A DNA stretch of 64,000 nt from Calditrichia bacterium (GTDB taxonomy: Bacteria > Calditrichota > Calditrichia > RBG-13-44-9 > J075): contig JANQRS010000052.1 of assembly GCA_028284445.1 (NCBI GenBank), forward strand, positions 82,660 to 146,659. The letters are read 5' to 3'. Below, piece after piece: positions 45,818-55,875 of this stretch (positions are counted from its first letter, which is position 1; each line of letters starts with the position of its first letter). The position numbers and the translations under genes are program-made. The notes beneath the pieces were generated by a model, which saw nothing but the letters and a program-made list of their open reading frames with translations, had not been told where the DNA came from and did not search any database.

Positions 45818-47263
45818 ATGAAGCACGGTGAACGGATAACGGCACCCACTGTCAGATTAAAAGCACGGATTAATGAGTTTTTTAGCGCTCCCGCGATGAC
45901 TGATTTGCAAGAAACGACCATGATTCGCCTGGAAGTGGAAGCAGAGCATTATGATTTGCTGGAATGGCTGCATTGTCAAAAAGAAAATGTGAAAACATAC
46001 TGGCGTGATCGGCAAGATGGTTTTGAGATGGCCGGCATTGGCGTGGCTGATCTGGTTGAGTCAGAGTATAAGGTTGAGTCAAAGACCTTGTTCAAACGCC
46101 TGTCGCGTTATTTGCATGACGCCCCGGAAACCTTACGCTACTACGGCGGCATTCGTTTTGGCAACCAGACTGATATCGATAAGCATTGGCGTGACTTCGG
46201 GATGTTTCGCTTTGTGGTGCCGCAATTTGAGATGGTTGTCGATAAGACCGCGCGTTTTGCCTGCAACTTCCTCTTTGACCCGCGAAACCCAAAAGCGCAA
46301 AAACGCAGCCTGCTGGAGGCGCTTTCCGATATCTCATTCGACTTACGCGAACTGCCAGTGCGAAATTCCCTGCTGTTGAAGCGTCGCGACTACCCGGATA
46401 AGCAGGGATGGATTAGCAATATCAAGGGCGCACTTAGCATGTTCCGCAATAAACAGCTGCGCAAAATTGTGCTGGCCAGAAAGTCAACTTTTGATTTCGC
46501 ACGACGGCTGAATCCCATCGAAATCCTGCAGCAGATGCAGGCGACCGGGCAGAACAGTTTCCAGTTTTATATTCAGCCGCGGAAATGGGTTGCCTTCATT
46601 GGCTCGAGCCCTGAGCGGCTGTTCTCGCGAAGCCATCGCAAGCTTGCCAGTGAAGCAATGGCCGGCACGCGGCGGCGCGGCTCGACACCGGCAGAAGATC
46701 AACAGCTTGAGCACAATCTTCTGGAGAGCAATAAAGATGCACATGAACATCGCCTGGTCCTGGAAAGCCTGCGGCGTTCCTTTGGCAACCTCTGTACCTC
46801 TGTCGATGAACACGATAAGGTGAGCGTTCGTAAATTGGGGACATTGCAGCACCTGTTTGCCGCTATCCAGGGAATTCTGGGCCGGGACGTCGACAATGGG
46901 CAGATTTTAGACCGCCTGCATCCGACACCGGCGGTTGGCGGATCGCCGCGCCGCGAAGCCATGCGCCATATTGCAGAGCTTGAGCCCTTTGATCGCGGCT
47001 GGTATGCCGGTCCCGTTGGTTGGGTCAGTAAAAACGCGGCAGAATTCTGTGTGGCCATCCGCTCGGCACAGGTGGTCCGCAATCGCCTGAACGTCTACGC
47101 CGGTGCCGGAATTGTGCCGGGTTCGGAGCCGGAAAAAGAGTGGGACGAGATTGAAAACAAGATTGCCGCTTTCCTGAATGCCATTCATCGTATTTCAGGT
47201 CTTGAGAAGCGCGGTTTCTGGCGACGAAATGTTAAAAAACAAAGCGCTCGCCTTATGACCTAA
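45818..47263 (+). CDS. menF: Menaquinone-specific isochorismate synthase
   Basis: 481 aa. Converts chorismate to isochorismate. Chorismate-binding domain motifs: RKIVLARKSTF (base Lys), AGTRRRG, HPTPAVGGSPR, GWYAGPVGWVS, CVAIRSAQV and YAGAGIVPGSEPEKEWDE. Context (menG upstream, menD downstream) supports MenF over salicylate or enterobactin synthases. Around the start there is a short direct repeat (TGAAGCACG twice, about 45809-45827) that overlaps the ATG; GGAG lies 11 nt upstream. Confidence 0.93.
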   Translation: MKHGERITAPTVRLKARINEFFSAPAMTDLQETTMIRLEVEAEHYDLLEWLHCQKENVKTYWRDRQDGFEMAGIGVADLVESEYKVESKTLFKRLSRYLHDAPETLRYYGGIRFGNQTDIDKHWRDFGMFRFVVPQFEMVVDKTARFACNFLFDPRNPKAQKRSLLEALSDISFDLRELPVRNSLLLKRRDYPDKQGWISNIKGALSMFRNKQLRKIVLARKSTFDFARRLNPIEILQQMQATGQNSFQFYIQPRKWVAFIGSSPERLFSRSHRKLASEAMAGTRRRGSTPAEDQQLEHNLLESNKDAHEHRLVLESLRRSFGNLCTSVDEHDKVSVRKLGTLQHLFAAIQGILGRDVDNGQILDRLHPTPAVGGSPRREAMRHIAELEPFDRGWYAGPVGWVSKNAAEFCVAIRSAQVVRNRLNVYAGAGIVPGSEPEKEWDEIENKIAAFLNAIHRISGLEKRGFWRRNVKKQSARLMT

Positions 47264-47534
47264 ACCACCTCGCACTGATTGCACTCTTTTATCTTGACCA
47301 AAAATATGCACGGATTCCATACGCTCCTCTGTTTGCTTGATGGGGCATATATGCGGAATTCTGTAAGATTATGACTTGCGCGTTTTGCATTTCTGATTTA
47401 GTTTGCACCCGATTCTGACGATGACAGGCTTGTGGTTTGACGGCAGTGAGCGGAACGGGGTTTACGCATTGCATATCGTATCATCCGCAAACACTGTCGT
47501 CTGAACAACCGGAGTTTTGTCAAAAGGAAATGCT

Positions 47535-48761
47535 ATGAGCAACTCGAAATCGAGCTTTTCAATTGTTGAAATATTAATTCTTGCTGTCCTGGTGCTGGGC
47601 TTAGGGTATTATTGGCTGGGCTTCTTTTCGCCGGATCCTTTTGCCGAGAAGAAATTCAATACCATGTATATCATGGCGATTTCCTGGGGCGGCAAAATTC
47701 TATTGCCGCTGTTGATTGCCGGTATCGTTTTTCTTTACTGGCGTTTTAAACAGGGTAAAGTCTCTGCCGATGCACTTGCTTTAATGATTGGCAGCCTGAT
47801 CTTTGGCATACTGATTCTCCTGCCGCTTGGCAATTTTTTCCATCATCGCTCTTCAGATATTCAAAGTAAGCTGCGGAAATACCATCCGTACCTGCAGATC
47901 AATCCGCCTCTGCCCAAAGTGGATATTACAGCGCCTCACAATGACAAACTCTACATCATGTGTCTTGGCGGATCAACGACGCAGTACAAAGACAGTAATA
48001 AGCGCGGCTGGCCAAATCGCGTCCAGGAAATACTCCGCAATCATTATGGTGACGACAATATCGTCGTCGAGAACCTCGGCATGCAGTGGTATAGCACATT
48101 GCATACCATGATCAATTACCAGGTGAATTTGCGTCATCGCAAACCGGATGTGATTATTGTGATGCACGCGATTAATGATCTCTTGCACAATGCTGACTTC
48201 AGCTATTTCAGCAACGGCAAGTTCCGGGAAGATTATGGCCATTTTTACGGTCCGGTAAATCGCCTGATTAAACGCGAAACGTTTATCGGATCAATGTCTT
48301 CCAAAATTTCCTTTTTCCGCAATCACCAGGATCGGCAAATAATCGAGGCCCGTCAATTTCCCGGGCTTGAACCTTTCAATCGGAATCTGAACACGATAAT
48401 TGATATCGCCGAGAAAGATAGCACCCGTATTTTTCTGATGACGCAACCATTTCTTTTTCGCGATGATTACACGCCGGAGGAAGCCGAGGCATTTTATATG
48501 ATTAACATGGAAGCGATCGGCGAAGATAAGAAGTGGGATGTAGAGAGCGGGTTGTTTGGCATGCGCATGTATGACGATACAGTACGCAAAATTGCCATGG
48601 ATCGTGGCATTCCGTTGATCGATCTTGAGCCGCAGGTGCCAAAAACGCTCGAATATTTCGATGATGACGTGCATTATGCCGATCCGGCTTTTGACAAGGT
48701 CGCTAACTATGTGGCCTCGGAGTTGATCCGCAATAATGTCCGCGATATGAATGGTAATTGA
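47535..48761 (+). CDS. Membrane-anchored SGNH/GDSL hydrolase
   Basis: 408 aa. Three N-terminal membrane helices (about residues 10-30, 42-62, 75-97) precede an SGNH hydrolase domain: block I MCLGGSTT (catalytic Ser about 144), block III-like IIVMHAINDLL (Asn) and the C-terminal DDDVHYADPAFD (Asp and His about 377-380). AAGGA is 6 nt before ATG. Enzymes of this kind remove acyl or other ester groups, often from envelope sugars. Placed between menF and menD with no known part in menaquinone synthesis. Confidence 0.8.
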   Translation: MSNSKSSFSIVEILILAVLVLGLGYYWLGFFSPDPFAEKKFNTMYIMAISWGGKILLPLLIAGIVFLYWRFKQGKVSADALALMIGSLIFGILILLPLGNFFHHRSSDIQSKLRKYHPYLQINPPLPKVDITAPHNDKLYIMCLGGSTTQYKDSNKRGWPNRVQEILRNHYGDDNIVVENLGMQWYSTLHTMINYQVNLRHRKPDVIIVMHAINDLLHNADFSYFSNGKFREDYGHFYGPVNRLIKRETFIGSMSSKISFFRNHQDRQIIEARQFPGLEPFNRNLNTIIDIAEKDSTRIFLMTQPFLFRDDYTPEEAEAFYMINMEAIGEDKKWDVESGLFGMRMYDDTVRKIAMDRGIPLIDLEPQVPKTLEYFDDDVHYADPAFDKVANYVASELIRNNVRDMNGN

Positions 48762-48823
48762 CAATTTCCGTATCGCTCGGTCCGTTTTGACCGCGCTGTG
48801 ATTCCGCAAATGACGACGAGCTT

Positions 48824-50578
48824 ATGAAGTGGCCGGCAGAAAATATCAATGCAATGTGGGGCAAGGTGATTGTTGAGGAGCTTTGCCGCAGCGGAATTGA
48901 TTACTTCTGCCTGTCGCCCGGATCGCGTTCAACTCCTTTAACTGTTGCTGCAGCAAGAAATTCTCGTGCTCGAACGTTTTTGACGACCGACGAAAGAGGC
49001 GCGGCGTTTCATGCCTTGGGATATGCGCGCGCCACCGGGCAACCCGCGGTATTGATTTGCACCTCCGGCACCGCCGTCGCGAACTATATGCCGGCGGTCG
49101 TTGAGGCCGGCACTGATAACGTGCCATTGATAATTTTATCTGCGGACCGGCCGCCGGAGCTCCGCGAAAGTGGCGCCAATCAGACTATCGTTCAGCCGGG
49201 GATTTTTGGACGCTATGTTCGCTGGCAATTTGAGATGCCGGCACCGAGCGAGTCTGTCAGTTTGAAAGCCGTGTTGACAACGGTTGACCAATTGATCTTT
49301 AGAAGCCGTGCGATGCCTCCGGGACCGGTTCACTTAAACTGCATGTTTCGTGAACCGTTGGCACCGTCTGAGGATCAACTCTCAGAGGGATACGCCAAAG
49401 AGCTGGAAGTGTGGTTGGCAGGGAATAGTCCCTGGACCAATTATGCAAAGCCGGTTATTACGCAGTCTGTTGAGGATCTTGGTCAGTTGAACACATTGCT
49501 GAATGAAGCCGGCAAAGGCGTTATTCTTGCCGGGCGGTTGCCGGCAAATAGTGGGCAAGAAGAAATTGTCGCCCTGGCCAGACAGTTGCGCTGGCCGCTC
49601 TTTGCAGATGTGCTTTCCGGTATTAATGGCAGCGAATTTAATGATGTTGTCATCGGGGCTTTTGATCAGCTCTTACTTAGTCCACGCGTTAAAGAGGTGC
49701 TCGACGGTGTTACCGTTCTGCAGTTCGGCAGTGAGCCAATATCAAAGCGCTGGATGCAATTTGTCAACAGTGGCGCTGTTGCCGGACATATTTTAATCAA
49801 CTCGCATCCGGCTCGACAGGATGCCGCTCATCGTGTGTCTCTGCGTGTGATGGCCGATGTTTCTGTGGTTTGCGGACAATTGCTCAAACGGGTGAAGCCC
49901 GGAACCGGACATTTGCTGGCGTGGTTTCGCGATGCCGCAGGCAAAGTTGAAGCAGTCCTGGCAGCTGAACTCAGCGACACTGCAACTTTAAATGAGCCGG
50001 CTGCAGCCAGACACATCAGCACCGAAATTCGCGATGATCACGGTCTGGTGTTGGCCGCCAGTATGCCGGTTCGCGATTTTGAAATGTTTAGAAGCCCGGA
50101 ATTTACCTGTGGTCGAATTATCGCCAATCGCGGTGCCAGTGGAATTGACGGAACAGTTGCTACCGCCTGCGGTCTGGCCGCAGGAAGCGCTAAGCCGGTG
50201 ACATTATTGATCGGGGACCTGGCCTTGCTGCATGATCTCAACTCGCTGGCCATGCTCTCACAGATGCAAGCGCCGATCGTCGTCATAGCCGTCAACAACG
50301 GTGGGGGCGGTATCTTTTCGTTCTTGCCGATCGCAGACTACGATGACGTGTTCGAAACATACTTTGGAACGCCGCATTCCTTGACATTTGAACATGCGGC
50401 AGCCATGTTTGGGATAAATTATTACCCTGTCTCCTCAATCAGCGAGCTGAAGGAGCAGTATCGCGCAGTACTTGCCGAAGGAAATCCGGCGCTGATAGAA
50501 ATCAGCACAGACCGGACAGATAACAAAACGATCCATGACAAACTGAAGGCTCTTGTTGAATCTTGCCTCGATGACTAA
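48824..50578 (+). CDS. menD: SEPHCHC synthase
   Basis: 584 aa. A ThDP enzyme that adds the succinic semialdehyde unit from 2-oxoglutarate to isochorismate, second step of the menaquinone branch. Hallmarks: YFCLSPGSRSTPLTVAAARN at the N-terminus, DERGAAFHALGYARATGQP, ICTSGTAVANYMPAVVEA, ADRPPELRESGANQTI, NRGASGIDG and VNNGGGGIFSFLPIA. Length normal (E. coli 556). MenC, MenB, MenE, MenA and MenH are not in the window. Confidence 0.97.
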   Translation: MKWPAENINAMWGKVIVEELCRSGIDYFCLSPGSRSTPLTVAAARNSRARTFLTTDERGAAFHALGYARATGQPAVLICTSGTAVANYMPAVVEAGTDNVPLIILSADRPPELRESGANQTIVQPGIFGRYVRWQFEMPAPSESVSLKAVLTTVDQLIFRSRAMPPGPVHLNCMFREPLAPSEDQLSEGYAKELEVWLAGNSPWTNYAKPVITQSVEDLGQLNTLLNEAGKGVILAGRLPANSGQEEIVALARQLRWPLFADVLSGINGSEFNDVVIGAFDQLLLSPRVKEVLDGVTVLQFGSEPISKRWMQFVNSGAVAGHILINSHPARQDAAHRVSLRVMADVSVVCGQLLKRVKPGTGHLLAWFRDAAGKVEAVLAAELSDTATLNEPAAARHISTEIRDDHGLVLAASMPVRDFEMFRSPEFTCGRIIANRGASGIDGTVATACGLAAGSAKPVTLLIGDLALLHDLNSLAMLSQMQAPIVVIAVNNGGGGIFSFLPIADYDDVFETYFGTPHSLTFEHAAAMFGINYYPVSSISELKEQYRAVLAEGNPALIEISTDRTDNKTIHDKLKALVESCLDD

Positions 50579-50759
50579 GTGATCATCAAGATCGCTGCCA
50601 AGCCGTCGATAATTATATATTCATCAGAGAGCCCATTTTAATCATTGCTCCGCAAGCATAGCCGGCGTACTGCGGCCTTGTCTGCCATCGGTGCAGTTGA
50701 TTTAATATGTATCCACGCTCCCCGATATTTTCCGGGAGCAAAACACGATAGGAAGCATG

Positions 50760-51635
50760 ATGACATTGAAAGTCGGTTTAATAGGTGCAGGCCTGATGGG
50801 AGCCCCAATGGCCCGCAAAATTGTCGAAGCTGGGCATTCCCTCATTATTCACAATCGCTCGAGCCGTGGGTTGCAACCGATTCAGCAGTTGGGAGCGGCC
50901 ATCACTCGCAGCCCGATGAAAGCCCTGTCGGAATCTGATTTTACTATCGTGATGCTGCCGGACAACGACACGATCGAGCAGGTTGTGTTCGGTAAGGAGG
51001 ACTTATCCGTTTTCAAAGGAAAAACGCTGATAATGATGAGCACCATCGGTCCGGATCAGTCCCGGGATTTTGCTGAAGTGGTTGCCAGGGAAGGTGGTGA
51101 ATATCTTGAGGCACCGGTGCTCGGCAGCGTGCCGGATGTGGAAGCTAGGCGACTCACGGTGATGGCCGGTGGTACCCCCGATACTTTCAAAAAATGCCTT
51201 CCCTTGCTGGAAATATTTGGCAAAGAATGTCACCTGATTGGTCAGGTTGGCCAGGCCGCGGTAATGAAGCTCGCGCTGAATCAGATGATCGCAACATTAA
51301 CAATTGGTTTTGCAACGAGTCTTAGCATGGTGCAGGCGCATGACCTGGACGTGAGCCAGTTTATGAATATCCTTCGCCAGAGCGCCGTATACGCGCCGAC
51401 GTTTGACACCAAGCTCGTGCGCATGATCGAGCGAAAGTTCAAAGATCCGAATTTCCCAACAAAGCATTTGCTAAAAGACGTCGATTTAGTACTTTCGGTG
51501 TTGAGGGAGGCTGATATTTCCAGTAGCATCGTTGAATCCGTGCGCGATATCCTGCATTTGACCATCGAGAATGGCTTTGCCAGCAGTGATTATTCCGCCA
51601 TGATCGATGCCATACATCCGCCTGAAAATTGGTAG
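50760..51635 (+). CDS. Beta-hydroxyacid dehydrogenase (3-hydroxyisobutyrate dehydrogenase-like)
   Basis: 291 aa. NAD(P)-dependent family of HIBADH/glyoxylate reductases. Motifs: GLIGAGLMGAPMARKIVEAGH (NAD), TIVMLPDN, EAPVLGSVPDVEARRLTVMAGG (substrate loop) and VGQAAVMKLALNQM with the catalytic Lys. ATG 50760 is favoured over 50757 by the AGGAAG spacing. Actual substrate unknown; probable partner of the TauE-like exporter 16 nt downstream. Confidence 0.87.
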   Translation: MTLKVGLIGAGLMGAPMARKIVEAGHSLIIHNRSSRGLQPIQQLGAAITRSPMKALSESDFTIVMLPDNDTIEQVVFGKEDLSVFKGKTLIMMSTIGPDQSRDFAEVVAREGGEYLEAPVLGSVPDVEARRLTVMAGGTPDTFKKCLPLLEIFGKECHLIGQVGQAAVMKLALNQMIATLTIGFATSLSMVQAHDLDVSQFMNILRQSAVYAPTFDTKLVRMIERKFKDPNFPTKHLLKDVDLVLSVLREADISSSIVESVRDILHLTIENGFASSDYSAMIDAIHPPENW

Positions 51636-51651
51636 CGATACCAGGGGGTAT

Positions 51652-52401
51652 ATGGACCTTTCTCAGTATTTGCTCCTCTTCGCAGTTGGCGCGGCCGCCG
51701 GCATGATCAATGTGATGGCCGGTGGCGGGTCTTCGCTAACACTCCCTGCCTTAATCTTCATGGGACTGGATAGCGCCGTTGCCAACGGCACCAATCGTGT
51801 CGCCATCTTTATCCAAAATATCTTTGCCGTCACTTCCTTCCACCGCGAAAACCATTCCGAATTTAATACCAGCACCAAACTGGCGCTCTGGACTTTACCG
51901 GGCGCTGCCCTGGGGGCATTCTTCGCCACGCGCATCAGCAACGAGTGGTTTCAAACCATCCTTGGTCTTGTGTTGATTGGGGTCATTCTCTCAATGATCT
52001 TCGGCTCCCGCAGCGGTGCAGGCGCAGAGAGTCCGTTAGCCCAAAAATATCCCTGGCTGATCTATCCAATGCTCTTTGGCGTGGGGCTGTACGGAGGCTT
52101 CATCCAGGTGGGAGTGGGTTTTATCTTAATGGCCACGCTATTTCATCTTTTTGAAAGCAAGCTGGCCCGCGTAAATATGCATAAAGTGTTCATTGTCTTA
52201 CTGTATACGATTCCGGCGCTGGCGATATTTATCAGCACCGGTAATATTGACTGGGGGCTGGGGCTGAGTATTGCGGCCGGCAGTTCGCTCGGCGGTTGGT
52301 GGGCCGCGCGTCTGGCAGTAAAGAAGGGAGACAAAATCATCCGGGCGGTCTTGTTCATTGCCCTGATAATTATGGCGCTAAAATTGCTTCGAATAATTTA
52401 G
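51652..52401 (+). CDS. TauE/SafE family membrane transporter
   Basis: 249 aa, about eight hydrophobic helices. The family's glycine-rich N-terminal loop is present (GMINVMAGGGSSLTLPALIFMGLDS), and the second half repeats the motif in degenerate form (LFGVGLYGGFIQVGVGFIL). Family members carry sulfonate/sulfite or other small anions. A frame overlapping the previous gene starts at 51607; ATG 51652 behind GGGGG is preferred. Confidence 0.87.
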   Translation: MDLSQYLLLFAVGAAAGMINVMAGGGSSLTLPALIFMGLDSAVANGTNRVAIFIQNIFAVTSFHRENHSEFNTSTKLALWTLPGAALGAFFATRISNEWFQTILGLVLIGVILSMIFGSRSGAGAESPLAQKYPWLIYPMLFGVGLYGGFIQVGVGFILMATLFHLFESKLARVNMHKVFIVLLYTIPALAIFISTGNIDWGLGLSIAAGSSLGGWWAARLAVKKGDKIIRAVLFIALIIMALKLLRII

Positions 52402-52599
52402 GCTGAAGTTCTATAGGGTTGTTCGGCCTCAAAACTGTAATATAATGCGAAAGGTGAGTCCAAGGCTTTATTGAGGGAAGCCGGTCTGTATAAAATTTGA
52501 TCACTTTGCTATCCCGCCTTATTACGAAAGCTCTCCGAAACATAAACCATCTCTCATCGCTTGAGAGAACCCCATGATTCAAATTGAAGGGAAGAATAT

Positions 52600-55572
52600 A
52601 TGCAAACTACAGTAAGAACACTGTCAGGTGTATTGCTCTGTCTGCTATTGGCTTCTGTGGCAACCTTTGCCCAGGAAAAAGTGGAAGCAGATGGTTCAAT
52701 ATTGCTCCCGGCTGAGCGCGAAACAATGCTCGCCAAAAGCCGTGCAGCTCAAAACGAGCTGACATCTTCGAAGTCCTGGCAGGCTTTTGTCGCCAAACAC
52801 GGCGAGTGGTCGGTGCAGTGGAACGAAGCGACCAGAACACCGCACCGCGCATTCGGTAAGGGCGTGGTCATTGATGGTTTCGAATCTATTAGCGAAGCAA
52901 ATATCGAAACCGCAACGCGAAGCTTCCTTCGCGATAATGCCCCGGCGTTGAAAGCAGCTGTTGACAATCTCTCTCTGGTACGCGCCCAAAAAATTCGCAA
53001 CAAGTGGTATGTGTCTTACAGGCAGCAGCATGAAGATCTCGAGGTGATTTTCTCTGAGGTTGAACTCCGACTGCATGAAAACGGCAAGGTGATGGCGCTC
53101 GGCGTTGATTACTATCATGACATTGAAATCTCTACCAAGCCATCTATCAGCTATGATGAGGCAAAAGTCCATGCCATCAAGCAATTGAACTACAATCCGG
53201 CTCAGGACAAGGTCGTTGGCGAAGGCCAACTCTACATTTTGCCGGTTCGCCACGGAAAGTCTATCTCTCACCATCTCGTTTATCAGGTTGATGTGTCTGT
53301 GTCAAGCCCTCCCGGTAATTTTCTGACCATGGTCGATGCGCACACCGGTGAAGTTGTTTGGCGGATGAACCAGGTTCGCACAATTGACAGCAAAGTTCAG
53401 GTCAACGGCGATGTCCATCCGATTTATCCGGATGATCCCTATGATAGCGTTGCCTTTAACGATCTCTACGTAACTGTTGATGGCGTTCAGTATGAAACGG
53501 ACGAACTAGGCGGCGTGATTGCTGATATCAACGGTGCGGTCAATGTCGATATCGATTTGGCTGGCCCCTGGGCACGTATCGTTAATGCCAACGGTGCGAA
53601 TGCCAGCTTCTCTGCACTGCTGAATGCCGGGGATACACTCTTTGTAGACTGGAATGACGACAACTCGATGTCGGATGAACGGGATGTTTTCTACCACACC
53701 AATCTGGTTCACAACTTTCTGAATGAGATCGATCCGACCTCGACTGCAATGGACTTTCAGATGACCTGCACTGTAAATATCGGTTCGGAAGACCCGTTAT
53801 GGCCTTGCAACGCTTACTACAATGGCGGCATTAATTTCTTCAGTGCCGGTGGTGGTTGTTCCAATACCGGTCAGATGCCTTCCGTGATTTATCACGAATA
53901 TGGCCACGGTGTTAACAATATTATTTTCCAGGCCGCAGGTGCGCCTTTTGGTATGATCAATGGTGCAACTCATGAAGCGGTTGCGGACATTATCTCTACC
54001 ATGATCGAAGATTCCCCTGAGTTGGGCCGTGGTTTTTTTGGCGGCACCGGACCGCTGCGGAATCTCGATAACACCCGTCGTTATCCGGATGACGTCACCG
54101 GTGGTCCCCATACAACCGGTCTCATCCTTGGTGGAACCTTCTGGGACGTTCGTCAGGCAACTTCCCTGGCGCTGGCTAACGAGCTTTTCCACTTTGCTCG
54201 CTACGGCACGCCGGATGATGCAGATGCTGGTGTGGCTTTCAGCGAGTGGTTTGTAGAGGTGCTTGTCGTTGATGATGATGACGGTGACCTGAGCAATGGC
54301 ACTCCCAATTTTACGGCAATCAATGGTGCATTCAATGATCACGGCATTGGTTCCGGGCTATATATGGGAATGTCTTTTGTTCATACCCCTCTCGATCATA
54401 CCGACGATGTCGTTACCGGCTACGACGTGGTGTTTGAACTGGCTGGGTTTGAAGTAAACGGCCTGGGCGTTGGATCACCGACAGTTGTGTATTCAACCGA
54501 CGGTCTGGCAACAACAACCAGTATTGATGCAACTGAAACAACCACCGGCACATTTTCAGCGACAATCCCGGCACAGCCGGCTGGAACGATCGTCAATTAC
54601 TATGTCACCGCAGTTGATGAACACAGCAGCGACGAGTTCCGCTTCCCGAACTCCGGGAGCAACACCTTCCTTGTTGGCTATATCGCGGAAGTAGAAGATG
54701 CGATGGAAGTGGAAACCGGATGGACCATCGGCGCAGCGGATGACGATGCGACGACCGGTACCTGGGAACGAGCCAATCCGGAAGCGACTAGCCTTGGTAG
54801 TCAGCCTGAAGACGATCATACAGAGGGCACCGGCACCCTCTGCTTTGTGACCGGACCGCTAGCCGGTCAAGGCGCTGGCTCCTGGGATATTGATAATGGT
54901 AAGACCACGCTTTTCTCGCCGATTTATGATATGTCAACCTATAGCAGTCCCGCTGTCGAATACTGGAAGTGGTATTCCAATAATCTTGGACAAGCACCTT
55001 CCGCCGACTTTTGGGTGGTTTCCATAAGTAACGATAATGGCGCAACCTGGGTAGACGTTGAAAATACTTCAGTTTCTACAGATGGTTGGGAACGAGTGAT
55101 TTTCTTCGTAGAGGACTTTGTCTCACTGACGGCCTCAATTCAACTGCGCTTTGTTGCCAGCGATGAGAATGCCGGATCGCTCGTCGAAGCATTGGTCGAT
55201 GATTTTGCAATCCTGAGTGCAGGTACTGTAACTGGTATCGAGGACGGCGCCGGCAGTGAAAACAGTCTGCCGTCTTCGTTTCATCTGGCGCAGAACCATC
55301 CGAATCCATTTAACCCAACAACTGATATCGCCTTTGATGTTGCCGCCAATGCGCAAATTTCCATTAGCATATTCAACATGCTGGGGCAGCGCGTGCGCAC
55401 TCTCGTAAATGAAGCGCGTGCACCGGGGCAATATACCGTAACCTGGGATGGCCGCGACGATAGTGGCAATGGTCTGTCATCAGGTATTTATTTTTATAGA
55501 ATGGATGCTGTTCCGGTAAATGGCAGCGACGCGCCGTTCAATGCCTCGAACAAAATGATTCTGCTTAAGTAA
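52600..55572 (+). CDS. Secreted M36-family metalloprotease with type IX-like sorting domain
   Basis: 990 aa. Signal peptide (LLCLLLASVATFAQ), then an FTP-type propeptide (about 90-260). The fungalysin/M36 catalytic domain has VIYHEYGHGVNN (HExxH, about 431-436) and THEAVADI (third ligand Glu). A carbohydrate-binding-like beta domain (about 610-870) follows, then a FlgD-like C-terminal domain starting HPNPFNPTTDIAF (about 900) and ending GLSSGIYFYRMD. The substrate is likely proteins outside the cell. The start sits behind GAAGGG with a 9-nt gap; an intrinsic terminator follows. Confidence 0.93.
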   Translation: MQTTVRTLSGVLLCLLLASVATFAQEKVEADGSILLPAERETMLAKSRAAQNELTSSKSWQAFVAKHGEWSVQWNEATRTPHRAFGKGVVIDGFESISEANIETATRSFLRDNAPALKAAVDNLSLVRAQKIRNKWYVSYRQQHEDLEVIFSEVELRLHENGKVMALGVDYYHDIEISTKPSISYDEAKVHAIKQLNYNPAQDKVVGEGQLYILPVRHGKSISHHLVYQVDVSVSSPPGNFLTMVDAHTGEVVWRMNQVRTIDSKVQVNGDVHPIYPDDPYDSVAFNDLYVTVDGVQYETDELGGVIADINGAVNVDIDLAGPWARIVNANGANASFSALLNAGDTLFVDWNDDNSMSDERDVFYHTNLVHNFLNEIDPTSTAMDFQMTCTVNIGSEDPLWPCNAYYNGGINFFSAGGGCSNTGQMPSVIYHEYGHGVNNIIFQAAGAPFGMINGATHEAVADIISTMIEDSPELGRGFFGGTGPLRNLDNTRRYPDDVTGGPHTTGLILGGTFWDVRQATSLALANELFHFARYGTPDDADAGVAFSEWFVEVLVVDDDDGDLSNGTPNFTAINGAFNDHGIGSGLYMGMSFVHTPLDHTDDVVTGYDVVFELAGFEVNGLGVGSPTVVYSTDGLATTTSIDATETTTGTFSATIPAQPAGTIVNYYVTAVDEHSSDEFRFPNSGSNTFLVGYIAEVEDAMEVETGWTIGAADDDATTGTWERANPEATSLGSQPEDDHTEGTGTLCFVTGPLAGQGAGSWDIDNGKTTLFSPIYDMSTYSSPAVEYWKWYSNNLGQAPSADFWVVSISNDNGATWVDVENTSVSTDGWERVIFFVEDFVSLTASIQLRFVASDENAGSLVEALVDDFAILSAGTVTGIEDGAGSENSLPSSFHLAQNHPNPFNPTTDIAFDVAANAQISISIFNMLGQRVRTLVNEARAPGQYTVTWDGRDDSGNGLSSGIYFYRMDAVPVNGSDAPFNASNKMILLK

Positions 55573-55600
55573 ACAGCACAGCAAATTTAGTCAGTATTAT

Positions 55601-55640
55601 AAGGCCCGAATTTTAATCGTGTGAAATTCGGGCCTTGCTT
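55601..55640 (+). terminator. Rho-independent terminator after the M36 protease
   Basis: AAGGCCCGAATTT (55601-55613) pairs perfectly with AAATTCGGGCCTT (55624-55636), followed by GCTTTTGG; 28 nt after the stop codon. Confidence 0.88.
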
Positions 55641-55689
55641 TTGGTTCGCTTTTGGACACTTTTTGAAATATGAACCGGCAACGTCGAAT

Positions 55690-55770
55690 TGTCATGCCCG
55701 AATGTAGTTATCGGGCATCCATTTCGCTCAAATTTGATTGGATTCCCGCTAAAGGCATGCGGGAATGACA
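55690..55770. repeat. Paired-hairpin REP/MITE-like element
   Basis: Outer arms TGTCATGCCCG (55690-55700) and CGGGAATGACA (55760-55770) are inverted with one mismatch. Inside, GCCCGA..TCGGGC forms one hairpin and TTCCCGC..GCGGGAA (55743-55765) a second. This twin-stem layout ending in GGGAATGACA is typical of dispersed bacterial repeats. Confidence 0.7.
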
Positions 55771-55875
55771 CTGTAAGGTCCTTTGTACCTAAAAGTGTCC
55801 GGAGGTAAAGTTTTTAATTTGGAATTTACAGCCTTGGAAGTTGGAATTTTGTCGTTCTGGTTACTACCTTCTGTC

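Noticed and set aside
55783..55875. Extended N-terminus of the lyase fusion
   Set aside because: Starts with TTG, contains repeat-like GGAATTT sequence and hides the signal peptide.
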